Assembly: GCA_037445555.1 (NCBI GenBank)
Contig: JBBIKG010000011.1
Span: forward strand, 1-64,000
Source: JAAYJT01 sp037445555
GTDB taxonomy: Bacteria > Bacteroidota > Bacteroidia > Bacteroidales > JAAYJT01
Reading direction: 5' to 3'
Length of the DNA: 64,000 nt
Shown: in pieces, positions 34,523 through 43,683 of the stretch
Layout of the letters: each line of letters opens with the position of its first letter
Position numbering within the stretch: position 1 is the stretch's first letter
Position numbers and translations under genes: made by a program
Notes under the pieces: generated by a model
What the model was told of the DNA's origin: nothing
What the model saw: only the letters and a program-made list of their open reading frames with translations
The model's database searches: none

Positions 34523-37357
34523 TTAAAAGTCCTCCCGGTGGTCCAGCTCGTATTTGTTCACAATGCCTTTTTCGATCGGAGTCATGCCTTCCTTCATCCA
34601 CCGAGACATAGGCTTATTCATCAGGTAATGGTCAAAGAACTGCTCAAGCCGGATATTGAAATCTAACCGGTTCTGCCACTTCACCGGCCAGTGGGGTTCT
34701 TTGTTGTAGTTGAGCATCCAGGCAGGTTTCCCGAGCCTTCGGAGTGCCATGTAATATTCAATCCCCTGGTACCAGGGAACTGCTCCGTCGGCATCATTGT
34801 GCAGGATAAGTACCGGCGTGGTGACCCTGTCCATATAGAAAATGGGAGAGTTCTCGAGATACAGCTTCGGATTTTCCCACAGGGTGGGTCCCAGCCGCGA
34901 CTGTGTGCGCTCATACTGAAACATACGGCTTGCACCGGTTTCCCAGCGGATGCCGCCATATGCACTGACCATGTTTACTACCGGAGCTCCTGCTTCGGCA
35001 CACCTGAACCGATTCGTCTGAGTCAATATGTAAGCCACCTGGTAGGCTCCCCAGCTATGACCATGCAACGCCATGCGCGTGCTGTCCACAAACCCCAGTG
35101 CCAGCAAGGCATCCACACCCGACATCACCGCATCATAGGCACTCTTGCCCGGGTACCCTACGGTGTAATACACATCGGGGTTAAAAATAACATAGCCTTT
35201 GTTGGCGTAGTAAGAGTAGCTAATGGTTGAGCGACCGGCCTCCGGAGCGCGGTAGCGGTACAGGCCGTCGGAGCTACGTTCGTAGAAGTTGACGATCAGG
35301 GGGTATTTCTTTGCCGGATCGAAATTGGCCGGGAGGCAAAGCAATCCCTCCTGTACTCTTCCATCGAAGTTTTTCCACTCGAAAAGCCTTATGCTGCCCC
35401 ATGCATATTCTTTCTGTTGCGGATTGGCATCGCTGATACGTTTGGGCGTCTTGAAGGCCAGGGTGGTGTAAAACAGATCGGGGAAGGTGTGGAAGTCCTG
35501 GAAAGTGAACAGGATGTGGTTTGATTTTCGTGCTCTGGTGATAGTTGACTGCAGCGACATGGCCCCGCCAAAGAGCTTTTGCTGAGCACCCGTTTTATGG
35601 GTGTAGGAAACGTAATATTCCGTTTTGTTCCCTTCGTTGAAATTTATCAGCAGCAAAGGCTCAGCCAGATCAATGAACTCTCTTTCGGCGTTGGTTTGTA
35701 TGTATCTGAACCTGTCGCGGTTTTCGCGGCCTCTCGTCAGCCGCTTGGCCAGCGATGGATTATTAGGGTCGATGAGCCAGAGGTCGTACCTGTCGTTGAT
35801 GAGTACAAATTCGTCGTTTTTAGTCCAACCTGCTATTCCGTAGCTTCCGGGAGGCTGGGGTTCATCGTTTTCCTCATCCCAGAATGGCGCTCCTTTTTTT
35901 CCGGTCAACTCAACCAGCTTTGAGGCCTGTATATCATAAGCTTTCCAGAGGCTGTCGCGACGGTTGTACCAAATAATGTATTTACCTCCCAGCGACAGGG
36001 ACGGGTTATCGGTCTGATTGGATGCCACCAGCGTTCGTGCGCCTGTGGCCAGGTTGGTGATATAAATATCGCGCGAAACGCCTCCTTCCCATGTGGCGGC
36101 TTTCTGATATGGGTTGATATCGGTGGTCAACACAAACATTCCTTCATTTTTCTGAGCTATGGAGGCATCGCCAAACTGCTTGTTTTCAAGCTGGTAGAAC
36201 TTGCCCTCATGGATGTCGAAGAAGAAACGATAGCTCCTGCGCTGATCCCGTTCAAGCGAGGCATTTGCCTGGGTGTATAGCCTTTGGTCGTCATAGTGCC
36301 AGATCTCCACCTGTACGATTTCATCTTCAAGTTTGGTGGTGTCCTGCACCAGTGGAGTTGGTGCACCGCCGAAAAACAACCGTTTTCCGGTTTCGCTGAA
36401 CGTAATCCTTCCGGTTGGGCTTATCAACCATTCATCGGGCAGGAAATCGGAGCTTCTGTCCGCAATCTTTCGGGTTTGATTTCCTTCGTTAAGGTAGAGG
36501 TCCACATACCGCACAGGGTTTTTGGTTGTGTCGGTATCGGCAGTAAAAGCCAGTAGCTTACCGCTTTTATCAAAGGTAAGATTGGCAATTTTTGCTTTGC
36601 CGGGTAAAACCTGTTGTACAGCGCGAGATATGGGGTCGAACACATACACCCCCGGTCCGTTAAGTGTGTCGCGTGAGGATCGCACAAAGGCAAGACGCGG
36701 CCCGTTTTCGGCAAACACATAATCTGTCACGTGCAGCAGGGTGTCCGTATGTTGTTTCGCCATGTCGTAAACCACCAGCATGAAGCTTTTTTCGCGGTTT
36801 CGCTGGTCGGCTCTTGCACGGCTACCTTCCTTTTTTTCTTCTGGCCTGTTGAAGGCGGCGGCCAAGTACCTTCCGTAGCGTGCAGGGGTTTTGAATGATT
36901 CGAGATTAGGATACCAGGCAATGCTGCCTGTTCGCGGCATAAAGATACCCAGGGTGTCGGGAGGCATTTTGTCTTTTTCAGTCTTTTTGCGCTTCAGTTC
37001 CCTGATTTTATCATCATCGGCCACGCGCCGCATGGCAACAAACCTGCCGGCGGCGTCCAGAAGAGCCTCATTAACACGGTCGAAGGTATGAAGCACATCT
37101 TTTCGGGCGTCATACACGTTGAGCATTTTATTACCTTTTTCGCGCTCAAGCTGATAGATGGCCACCTGTCCTGAATCCGACATGGCCTGACTTCTGATTC
37201 TTGACCACTGACTGTACACCTCAGGCGACATCGTTTTGCCGCCCTGGGCATAGGTATTGCCCACCTGAAGTAAGAAGTATGCAGGGGCTATGGTGATGAC
37301 AAGCAGAAGCATCAGGCCTTTTTTGCAGCCTAGATGGTTGTAACAATTGGGTGTCAT
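34523..37357 (-). CDS. Secreted S9-family prolyl oligopeptidase-like peptidase
   Basis: A 944-aa exported serine peptidase. An N-terminal signal peptide (hydrophobic GLMLLLVITIAPAYFLLQVG, ending near AYAQ-like TYAQG) is followed by a large beta-propeller-like region (about 50-650) and a C-terminal alpha/beta hydrolase domain. The catalytic triad is visible as S768 in GHSWGAY, D857 in NDADGAVPW and H889 in EPHW. Family members cleave short peptides, often after Pro or acidic or small residues, in the periplasm; the specificity here cannot be read from sequence. It is transcribed alone, 241 bases from the divergent PHP gene. A hydrophilic Lys-rich stretch near 100-115 is unusual in a propeller entry. 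Confidence 0.9.
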   Translation of the reverse strand: MTPNCYNHLGCKKGLMLLLVITIAPAYFLLQVGNTYAQGGKTMSPEVYSQWSRIRSQAMSDSGQVAIYQLEREKGNKMLNVYDARKDVLHTFDRVNEALLDAAGRFVAMRRVADDDKIRELKRKKTEKDKMPPDTLGIFMPRTGSIAWYPNLESFKTPARYGRYLAAAFNRPEEKKEGSRARADQRNREKSFMLVVYDMAKQHTDTLLHVTDYVFAENGPRLAFVRSSRDTLNGPGVYVFDPISRAVQQVLPGKAKIANLTFDKSGKLLAFTADTDTTKNPVRYVDLYLNEGNQTRKIADRSSDFLPDEWLISPTGRITFSETGKRLFFGGAPTPLVQDTTKLEDEIVQVEIWHYDDQRLYTQANASLERDQRRSYRFFFDIHEGKFYQLENKQFGDASIAQKNEGMFVLTTDINPYQKAATWEGGVSRDIYITNLATGARTLVASNQTDNPSLSLGGKYIIWYNRRDSLWKAYDIQASKLVELTGKKGAPFWDEENDEPQPPGSYGIAGWTKNDEFVLINDRYDLWLIDPNNPSLAKRLTRGRENRDRFRYIQTNAEREFIDLAEPLLLINFNEGNKTEYYVSYTHKTGAQQKLFGGAMSLQSTITRARKSNHILFTFQDFHTFPDLFYTTLAFKTPKRISDANPQQKEYAWGSIRLFEWKNFDGRVQEGLLCLPANFDPAKKYPLIVNFYERSSDGLYRYRAPEAGRSTISYSYYANKGYVIFNPDVYYTVGYPGKSAYDAVMSGVDALLALGFVDSTRMALHGHSWGAYQVAYILTQTNRFRCAEAGAPVVNMVSAYGGIRWETGASRMFQYERTQSRLGPTLWENPKLYLENSPIFYMDRVTTPVLILHNDADGAVPWYQGIEYYMALRRLGKPAWMLNYNKEPHWPVKWQNRLDFNIRLEQFFDHYLMNKPMSRWMKEGMTPIEKGIVNKYELDHREDF

Positions 37358-37546
37358 AGGGTGAATTTTTGTGTTAGTGTAGTGTTACCAGTTCGGATGA
37401 GAAGCGACAGAGAAGTATGCAAAGTTGATGAAAATTTCAATCCGATCTTTCGCATTTGATTAAATGGTTGAAAATTACCTCGCGGGGATGCATTCGTGCC
37501 CCCAGGCTTGCCGGAAAATTGTTCGGCGGGTCTGCATTTGTTTGAT

Positions 37547-37554
37547 TAGCTTTG
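37547..37554 (+). promoter_or_regulatory. Possible -7 element for the PHP gene
   Basis: TAGCTTTG matches TAnnTTTG 44 bases upstream of the ATG at 37599. A TTG ends at 37521, giving a 25-base spacer, slightly beyond the usual range. The remaining spacer 37358-37546 holds nothing else I can identify. Confidence 0.35.
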
Positions 37555-37598
37555 CGTATGGAACGGAAACCCTGATTCACATTTAATCCGACAAAAAC

Positions 37599-38729
37599 AT
37601 GATAGGTAAGCAAGTGTTTTATTTCAGGCATGTATTCATCGTTTTGCTGTTGATCATTGGAAATCGGGCGTCAGCACAAAAGCGGAGAGATTTTTTCCTG
37701 CCCGACATTCCGGGATATGTTACGCTGAAGGCAGATTTTCATATGCACACACCATTTTCGGACGGCAGTGTCTGGCCTACTGACCGGGTGATGGAGGCCT
37801 GGCGCGACGGGCTGGATGTGATTGCCCTTACCGATCACGTGGAGTACAATCCCAACAAACAGGATGTCAGCACCGACCTGAACCGGCCTTTTGCGATTGC
37901 CAGACCTGTGGCCGAGCGGCATAACATTCTGTTGGTGAAAGCCGCTGAAATAACGCGCAAGATGCCTCCGGGACATTTTAATGCGCTTTTCCTTGACGAT
38001 CCCAACCTGCTTAAGAAAGACGACCTGAACGAGGCTTTCGCTGCTGCCGCTGCCCAAGGCGCTTTCTTCATCTGGAACCACCCGGGATGGAAAGTGCAAC
38101 AACCCGACTCTACGCATTGGTTTCCGATTCATGATGAGTTTCTGAAAAAAGGATGGCTGCATGGAATTGAGGTATTCAACGATACCGAGTTTTATCCCAT
38201 AGTACACCGGTGGGCGTTTGACCGTAATCTGACCATGTTTGCCAACTCCGATGCCCACGGGCCAATAGATTTCGGCTATGATCCGGAGGAAGGGGCCAGG
38301 AGGCCGTTTACGCTGGTTTTCGCCCGCGAACGAAGCATTCCTGCCGTGCGCGAAGCCCTGTTTGCCCGGCGCACTGCCGTGGTTTTCAACGATACGCTCA
38401 TCGGCCAGGAGTCATTGTTGCTGCCGCTGATTGAAAGGTGCCTGAAATTTGCCGTGACGCAAACAAAAAAAGAAGATGCAACGGAGGTGTTTGCGATCCT
38501 CAGCAATACTTCAGATCTGCCGATGGAACTCTCAGGAATCAGCAATGACGACTTTTCGCTGCCATCGAATCTCAGTGTGAGTGCAAGAAGTTCAGTGGTG
38601 GTGCGCATCGGCCTACGCGAAGGAAAAATGCAGCAGAAAGACATATCCGTTCGGTTTAAGGTGATGAATGTGCTGACCGGGCCCGACAAACCGCTTGAAA
38701 TACCTTTTAAGGTGGCATATAGCCGGTAG
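37599..38729 (+). CDS. Exported PHP-domain metal-dependent phosphoesterase
   Basis: A 376-aa PHP-family hydrolase with an N-terminal signal peptide (about 1-26, cleavage near ASAQ). The PHP metal-binding motifs are HMH (H48, H50), D55 in FSDGS, H80 in LTDHVEY, then WNHPGW and NSDAHGP, in the usual order. A C-terminal beta-sandwich-like segment (about 280-376, ending LEIPFKVAYSR) follows. Cytoplasmic PHP proteins act as polymerase-associated or histidinol phosphatases; this exported type is common in Bacteroidota with unknown substrate, probably a phosphate ester in the periplasm. It stands alone between the S9 peptidase and a lipoprotein gene. Confidence 0.88.
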   Translation: MIGKQVFYFRHVFIVLLLIIGNRASAQKRRDFFLPDIPGYVTLKADFHMHTPFSDGSVWPTDRVMEAWRDGLDVIALTDHVEYNPNKQDVSTDLNRPFAIARPVAERHNILLVKAAEITRKMPPGHFNALFLDDPNLLKKDDLNEAFAAAAAQGAFFIWNHPGWKVQQPDSTHWFPIHDEFLKKGWLHGIEVFNDTEFYPIVHRWAFDRNLTMFANSDAHGPIDFGYDPEEGARRPFTLVFARERSIPAVREALFARRTAVVFNDTLIGQESLLLPLIERCLKFAVTQTKKEDATEVFAILSNTSDLPMELSGISNDDFSLPSNLSVSARSSVVVRIGLREGKMQQKDISVRFKVMNVLTGPDKPLEIPFKVAYSR

Positions 38730-38857
38730 TTACTATAACTGGCCAAAAGCGAAAAATCCTTTCCGGTCGTGACAACATTTTATCTCGCTTCGAGTTATTA
38801 GCCTGACGATGGCTTGAACACTGAATCGAAAATTCACGTTCAGATACACTTATTATT

Positions 38858-39460
38858 ATGAAAACAGCATTCCCTTCTTCAAACGTCATACTCTGGTTTT
38901 CCATGTTCACACTGATTTCTGCCGCTGCTCTATCGGGTTGTGAGAAGGAACCAGCCACCCAGGGCAAGAATAAATTTGAGTACGACGGCAAATCCTATCC
39001 TTTATCCGGAGGCCGGATTGAATATTTCGGAAAGTGGGAGGAGTCTATGCCCTCGTTCAATTACGACCTCATTCTTATCTCGCCGGGCATAAAATTCGGT
39101 GCCAATGGCGAGCTTACCGGGAAAGGAAATGCTCTCTATTTCGAGATGTTCTCTTCCTCCGACCTTGACCTGCTGGAAGGCAGTTACAAGTTTGTGGACG
39201 ACCAACAGCTCAAGGCAGGCACATTTGATAAAGGAACATTTTATGCCAATATCGACTTTAACTCTTACACAGGCGAGTGGTGGGGCACTGTGAGTGATGG
39301 AACCGTGACGATAGGCAAATCCGGCGAAAATTATGAAATTAAAGTCGACTGCACCAGCGACTCGGGCAAGAAGCTCAGCGGTTATTTCAAAGGAAACTTG
39401 CCCGTGGTAAGATTAGCTAGCATGTCAACCTACAAATCGCAGTTCTCCGCCAATTTCTGA
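38858..39460 (+). CDS. Predicted lipoprotein, function unknown
   Basis: A 200-aa protein with a lipoprotein signal (hydrophobic 10-27, lipobox LSGC, mature Cys followed by EKE). The mature part is predicted to be mainly beta and has an EYDGKSYPLSGG opening and a TGEWWGTVSDGTVTI segment, a pattern seen in small Bacteroidota beta-sandwich lipoproteins. I do not recognise a defined family. Charged residues after the Cys resemble a surface-export signal in some Bacteroidota, but this is only suggestive. It is transcribed alone. Confidence 0.75.
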   Translation: MKTAFPSSNVILWFSMFTLISAAALSGCEKEPATQGKNKFEYDGKSYPLSGGRIEYFGKWEESMPSFNYDLILISPGIKFGANGELTGKGNALYFEMFSSSDLDLLEGSYKFVDDQQLKAGTFDKGTFYANIDFNSYTGEWWGTVSDGTVTIGKSGENYEIKVDCTSDSGKKLSGYFKGNLPVVRLASMSTYKSQFSANF

Positions 39461-39508
39461 CCATGTTGCCGTAAGCCGGCGTCAGCTAGTCAGCAAGGCG
39501 CACGAAGA

Positions 39509-40831
39509 TCATCCGGCAATGGGATGGTGCCTGCGGAATTGTATCAGTCGTTCTTCAAGGTCGGGAAACTGACATCGCTTCACCAGCGACACACAGGCGC
39601 GTAGCCCTTCGGTGCGTTCGCTACCGGTAACAGCAAGCGATATGGCGCTGATACCATAATAGAGCAGCTTCTCAATCAGCTGCTCCCCTGTGAAACCCGG
39701 GTAGGAAATCGTGAAATAGAAGCCATCGGCAATGGGACGGTCAATATCGGTGTCGTATACAATGCTGAAGCCGTTCCTGGTGAAAAGCTCTTTCATGATC
39801 TTCGCTTTTTCGCCATATTCATGCACATCGTTCAGGAATCTGTAATTGCCATCATTGACGGCTTGCAGGATGGCGGCCAACGCATATTGCGCCGAGTGCG
39901 ACGTGCCGCTGCTGAGGGCATACACCGTGCCAAACACCATGGCATGTCCAAGCCTGTCGGTGGTATAATGTTTGCGCAGGTAAGGCGAGGTGGTGTTGAA
40001 AAGATGTTCTGAAATCACCATCATAGCCACCCGTTGCCCGGCATAGCTGAAGGCTTTTGAACTTGAAATCAGCAACACATAGTTGCCTGTGTATTTTGCT
40101 ACTGTAGGCTGGAAAGGCGGCACACCCGGGTTGGATAAGTCATTACGGAAGTCCATGGCAATGTAGGCCAGATCTTCAATCACAACCACTCCGTATTTTG
40201 TGGCCAGCTCGCCAATGATGCTCAATTCCTGTTCGTTGAAACAGATCCAGGAAGGGTTGTTCGGGTTAGAGTACAGGATGGAATGGATATGCCCCTTGCT
40301 CAGGTAAGATTCGAGCTTCTCCCGCAGCTTATCGCCCCGAAAGTTATACACGTCAAACGACTCGAACTTACGGCCAAGGATCATATGCTGCTGTTTGTGC
40401 ACCATGAACCCGGGATCGATGAACAAGGTAGTGTCGCGGTCTTCATACATCTGGCCTAGAGTAAGGAAACAGGCAAAGCTGCCCTGCATCGATCCTACCG
40501 TCGGGATGCAGCATGCCGGGCTTATATCAACGTCAAGAAAGTTCTTCACGAACCGGCTGATTTCTTTTTTCAGCGCAGGTACGCCGTCTATATCGGGATA
40601 GATGGCTGCCACACCCCGCTCCAGAGCTTCTATTTCGGCTTTCACGCCTACCGATGCCGGAGGCAAACCCGGAATCCCCATCTCCATGCGGATAAACTTC
40701 TCGCCCGAGGCGGCTTCAATATTATCCACCAATCGTTTAATCTCCCGGATTGACGCTTTACCAACGCTGGTGAGATTCATTAAGCGGATCTGTTCAAACA
40801 CGATATCGGCGTTGATGGGTGTGGTTTGCAT
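39509..40831 (-). CDS. PLP-dependent class I/II aminotransferase
   Basis: A 440-aa fold-type I aminotransferase. PLP-binding features: the Schiff-base Lys K259 in SSSKAFSYAGQR, D220 and Y223 in EDLAYIA, the NPNNP motif (189-193), and an Arg near the C terminus (RACVSL) for the substrate carboxylate. The N terminus (GIPGLPP) also fits. The specific amino-acid substrate cannot be read from sequence. It follows the outer-membrane and symporter genes on the same strand by 72 bases, so coexpression is possible and an amino acid is a plausible cargo for them (inference). Confidence 0.88.
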   Translation of the reverse strand: MQTTPINADIVFEQIRLMNLTSVGKASIREIKRLVDNIEAASGEKFIRMEMGIPGLPPASVGVKAEIEALERGVAAIYPDIDGVPALKKEISRFVKNFLDVDISPACCIPTVGSMQGSFACFLTLGQMYEDRDTTLFIDPGFMVHKQQHMILGRKFESFDVYNFRGDKLREKLESYLSKGHIHSILYSNPNNPSWICFNEQELSIIGELATKYGVVVIEDLAYIAMDFRNDLSNPGVPPFQPTVAKYTGNYVLLISSSKAFSYAGQRVAMMVISEHLFNTTSPYLRKHYTTDRLGHAMVFGTVYALSSGTSHSAQYALAAILQAVNDGNYRFLNDVHEYGEKAKIMKELFTRNGFSIVYDTDIDRPIADGFYFTISYPGFTGEQLIEKLLYYGISAISLAVTGSERTEGLRACVSLVKRCQFPDLEERLIQFRRHHPIAG

Positions 40832-40903
40832 ACAATTATATAATTATATTAATTAAATGATATAAAGATTTGAATATCAGTTCAAAGAAACAAAAAATGT
40901 GCA

Positions 40904-42136
40904 TCAAAAATAATAGTAGAAGGTCACCAAAAGTCTCAGATTTTTTGTTTCATTAATGTTCTGCACAATTCCTTTGGTATCGGGGGTACCGTACCCGGCA
41001 GCCGTATACTCAAGCTCGATGGAGATTTGCGTTTTAGCGGAGATGAACGACAGGGAAGGGGCTATGCGGTACACATAACCGATGTCTTTTCCGCGCCCAA
41101 AATACCTGCCTGTGTTTTCGTGTGTGGTGCCGAGATTCTTGAGATATCCGCAATACAGCCCGAATTTGACAGCTTGGCCGTAGGAGATGTAGTTCCAGAG
41201 ATTGAGATGGTTGGTAGGGGTATAGGTTTCGATCTTTGTATCGGGGTTCACTGTTCTCACGGCATAGCCGCCCATCATCAGATGCTCGGTCAGGTTTTGC
41301 CCGAAGATCCCCTTCATGCTCCACAGAAAGTTTTTATTGACGTATTTGTGGTAGGCCATAAAGGCATAAGAGCCTATTGTTTCGTTGGTCTGATAGTTAT
41401 TGTCGGTAACCAACCTGGGCTGCAATACCTTGTAATCTGCTGCAAACCCCCAGATGCGGGTGGGTGTTTTGTGCTGCAGCTGAAAGTGAACATTGGGTAT
41501 GAGTGCGTTTTTCATGTAGTTGGGAAGTGCTCCCGAAGGCCCTTCGCTTGCATGATCGCGTTGGGTGACAAAGGAAAGATTAAGACTGTATGTGTCAATA
41601 AACCGAGTGTAGCCAATCTGCGGGTTGCGGATAAACGGCTGAAAAGGAGCCCCTGTGTTCAGGGAGATGACCTGCGGAAAAACGTCCACAACAAACATAG
41701 GATGCCAGAACTGACCGAACATGAGCTCTGATTTCTCCCAGCGAAGTTTGCCGATGGCATGCCGGAGCCTAAATCCGTTTATATCGCCGTTGGTGACACC
41801 TGAGAAGTCGGCTTCGATCATACCTGAAGTTTTGGCTCCAAATGCATCAGGCCCTTTTATATCGCCTGTAATGCGCGTAGTAATGGCACTGTAATTGAAC
41901 GATGGATGGGCGTTGATATCCTTTCCGTTTTTATCTGGTAACGTATTGGCTGGTACGATCATAAATAGGTCTTCGCGAGCTGAAACTACCTGGCGGCTGT
42001 CGTACCAGTAATCACTCTTGATGAATCCCCTGAATGAGATTCCAAATTTCTTTTCATCGGCCTGATTCTGTGCAGAAGCAAACCTGGCAACCATCAGCGT
42101 CAGTATGACTGAGATTGCAATAACGACTTTTTTCAT
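40904..42136 (-). CDS. Outer-membrane beta-barrel protein (porin-like)
   Basis: A 410-aa protein with a signal peptide (1-22, cleavage near ASAQ) and a body of alternating beta strands ending LRLLVTFYYYF, with terminal aromatic residues as in outer-membrane barrels. The internal segment GFIKSDYWYDSRQV and frequent aromatic girdle residues fit a monomeric porin or channel. It begins 10 bases after the stop of the sodium symporter gene on the same strand, which suggests that the two serve the same substrate across the outer and inner membranes. I do not recognise a more specific family. Confidence 0.8.
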   Translation of the reverse strand: MKKVVIAISVILTLMVARFASAQNQADEKKFGISFRGFIKSDYWYDSRQVVSAREDLFMIVPANTLPDKNGKDINAHPSFNYSAITTRITGDIKGPDAFGAKTSGMIEADFSGVTNGDINGFRLRHAIGKLRWEKSELMFGQFWHPMFVVDVFPQVISLNTGAPFQPFIRNPQIGYTRFIDTYSLNLSFVTQRDHASEGPSGALPNYMKNALIPNVHFQLQHKTPTRIWGFAADYKVLQPRLVTDNNYQTNETIGSYAFMAYHKYVNKNFLWSMKGIFGQNLTEHLMMGGYAVRTVNPDTKIETYTPTNHLNLWNYISYGQAVKFGLYCGYLKNLGTTHENTGRYFGRGKDIGYVYRIAPSLSFISAKTQISIELEYTAAGYGTPDTKGIVQNINETKNLRLLVTFYYYF

Positions 42137-42146
42137 TGTATGGAAA

Positions 42147-43577
42147 TTATTGTTTTACGTAGGCAAAGACGCTCATAACCGGAGTAAGTACCAGAGAGGC
42201 TATCATTCCGATTGTGCCTGCCTGCGGCGATGGCATGCCTGTGAAGTATAGGATAAGACAGGTTGCGAGCGAGAGGATGGCTGCACTAGCAGCTCCGAAG
42301 TAATTCACTCTTTTTGTCATCAGGCCCCACACAAAGGGTCCCAGAAAAAACGACCCGATGGCGCCCCACGAAATACCAAGAATGGCCACGATGGAATCGA
42401 TATTTGACAGGGCCAGCAGAACGGATAATGTCACAAAAAATGCACTCATCCAGCGCATTAGCTCCGTGAGCTTCTTATCTGTCATCTGGCGGTTTATGAA
42501 ACCATTGATAAAGTCTTTGGACACTGTGGAGCTGGCAATCAACACCAGGGCAGCCAAGGTTGACATGCTGGCAGAAAGTATCAGCAAAAGGATAACCACC
42601 GACAATGACTCAGGGATGACATGGGTAAGCAACTCAGGCATCAGGCGGTCCACCACGGGTTTGCCGTCGATAAAGGCAAGTGGGGTTTTGGCAGGCGACA
42701 TAAATATACGGGCGGTGGACCCGACGAAATAGGCCACGCCACCGATAAGGAGCGCAAAAATGGTTGATGTAACCATGCCCAGTCTGATGGCTTTTCGATC
42801 CCTGACGGCATAAAACTTCTGTACAAGTTGTGGCATGGCGAAGGGAGCAACGCTTGTAAGGAATATCAGCGAGAACAAGGGCCACCAACCCGGCGGACCA
42901 ACCCAGGAGGTCAGTTTTGGATTAAAAGCTGTCAGCGATTTGGTAATTTGACGCAGCCCCTCTCCGGCATTCAGGGTGCTTCCCAAAAGAACAAGTACCC
43001 CGGCAATCATAATGACACCAAAAATAGTGTCGATCAGAGTCATTGATTTGTACCCCCCCATCACCAGGTACACTGCTGTAAGGATACCCATCATCAGCAA
43101 GGCGCTTTGGTAAGGAATGTTAAATGTAGAAGTGAAAAGGTAGGATAACCCCATGAACACTGCAGCCGAATAAGGAATGAGGAAGACGAAGATCACGATG
43201 GCGGAAAGGAGTTTGAAGTGTCTGCTGCGATATCTTTTTTCTATGAATTCGCTAAGGGTGGTTACGCCGTATTCGGTGGACATTTTTTTTATGCGCCATC
43301 CGAGCAAAGCCCAAACTCCAAGTACCCCGACAAGGGCATTAAAAAAGGCTACCCATAGTGAAGAGTAGCCGAAATCCCAACCAATTTTCCCTGCAAACCC
43401 AATAAAGAGCACAGCCGAGAAGTAGGCGGTTCCGTATGAAAAAGCTGTCATCCAGGCGCCAATGTTTCCTCCGCCGAGAAAATAGTCGTTGAATGATTTA
43501 GTTTTGCGTAAACCCAGCACTCCGATGTAGAAAATCAGGAGGGTATAAATGGCCAGAACGATGTACTTTAATGACAT
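42147..43577 (-). CDS. Sodium:solute symporter (SSS family)
   Basis: A 476-aa inner-membrane transporter with about 13 hydrophobic segments and the SSS signature region (FSYGTAYFSAVLFIGFAGKIGWDFG near the N terminus, and GGYKSMTLIDTIFGVIM). Members couple sodium entry to uptake of proline, other amino acids, sugars, nucleosides or vitamins. A predicted outer-membrane channel gene follows by 10 bases and an aminotransferase lies further downstream, pointing weakly towards an amino-acid substrate. It is 106 bases downstream of the YiiX-like gene and may have its own promoter (a minus-strand TAnnTTTG match at 43610-43617). Confidence 0.9.
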   Translation of the reverse strand: MSLKYIVLAIYTLLIFYIGVLGLRKTKSFNDYFLGGGNIGAWMTAFSYGTAYFSAVLFIGFAGKIGWDFGYSSLWVAFFNALVGVLGVWALLGWRIKKMSTEYGVTTLSEFIEKRYRSRHFKLLSAIVIFVFLIPYSAAVFMGLSYLFTSTFNIPYQSALLMMGILTAVYLVMGGYKSMTLIDTIFGVIMIAGVLVLLGSTLNAGEGLRQITKSLTAFNPKLTSWVGPPGWWPLFSLIFLTSVAPFAMPQLVQKFYAVRDRKAIRLGMVTSTIFALLIGGVAYFVGSTARIFMSPAKTPLAFIDGKPVVDRLMPELLTHVIPESLSVVILLLILSASMSTLAALVLIASSTVSKDFINGFINRQMTDKKLTELMRWMSAFFVTLSVLLALSNIDSIVAILGISWGAIGSFFLGPFVWGLMTKRVNYFGAASAAILSLATCLILYFTGMPSPQAGTIGMIASLVLTPVMSVFAYVKQ

Positions 43578-43683
43578 TACGGATAGTGATTGATGGGGGA
43601 AAAGCCTTGCAAATGTAGCAGAATTTTATTCCTTAATAAACGTATTTCTTTGCATTTTAAAGCCCTGCCTCCAGTAGTGAAAT

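Noticed and set aside
41027..41731. 234-codon plus-strand frame
   Set aside because: It is antisense to the outer-membrane protein with signal peptide; no independent support.
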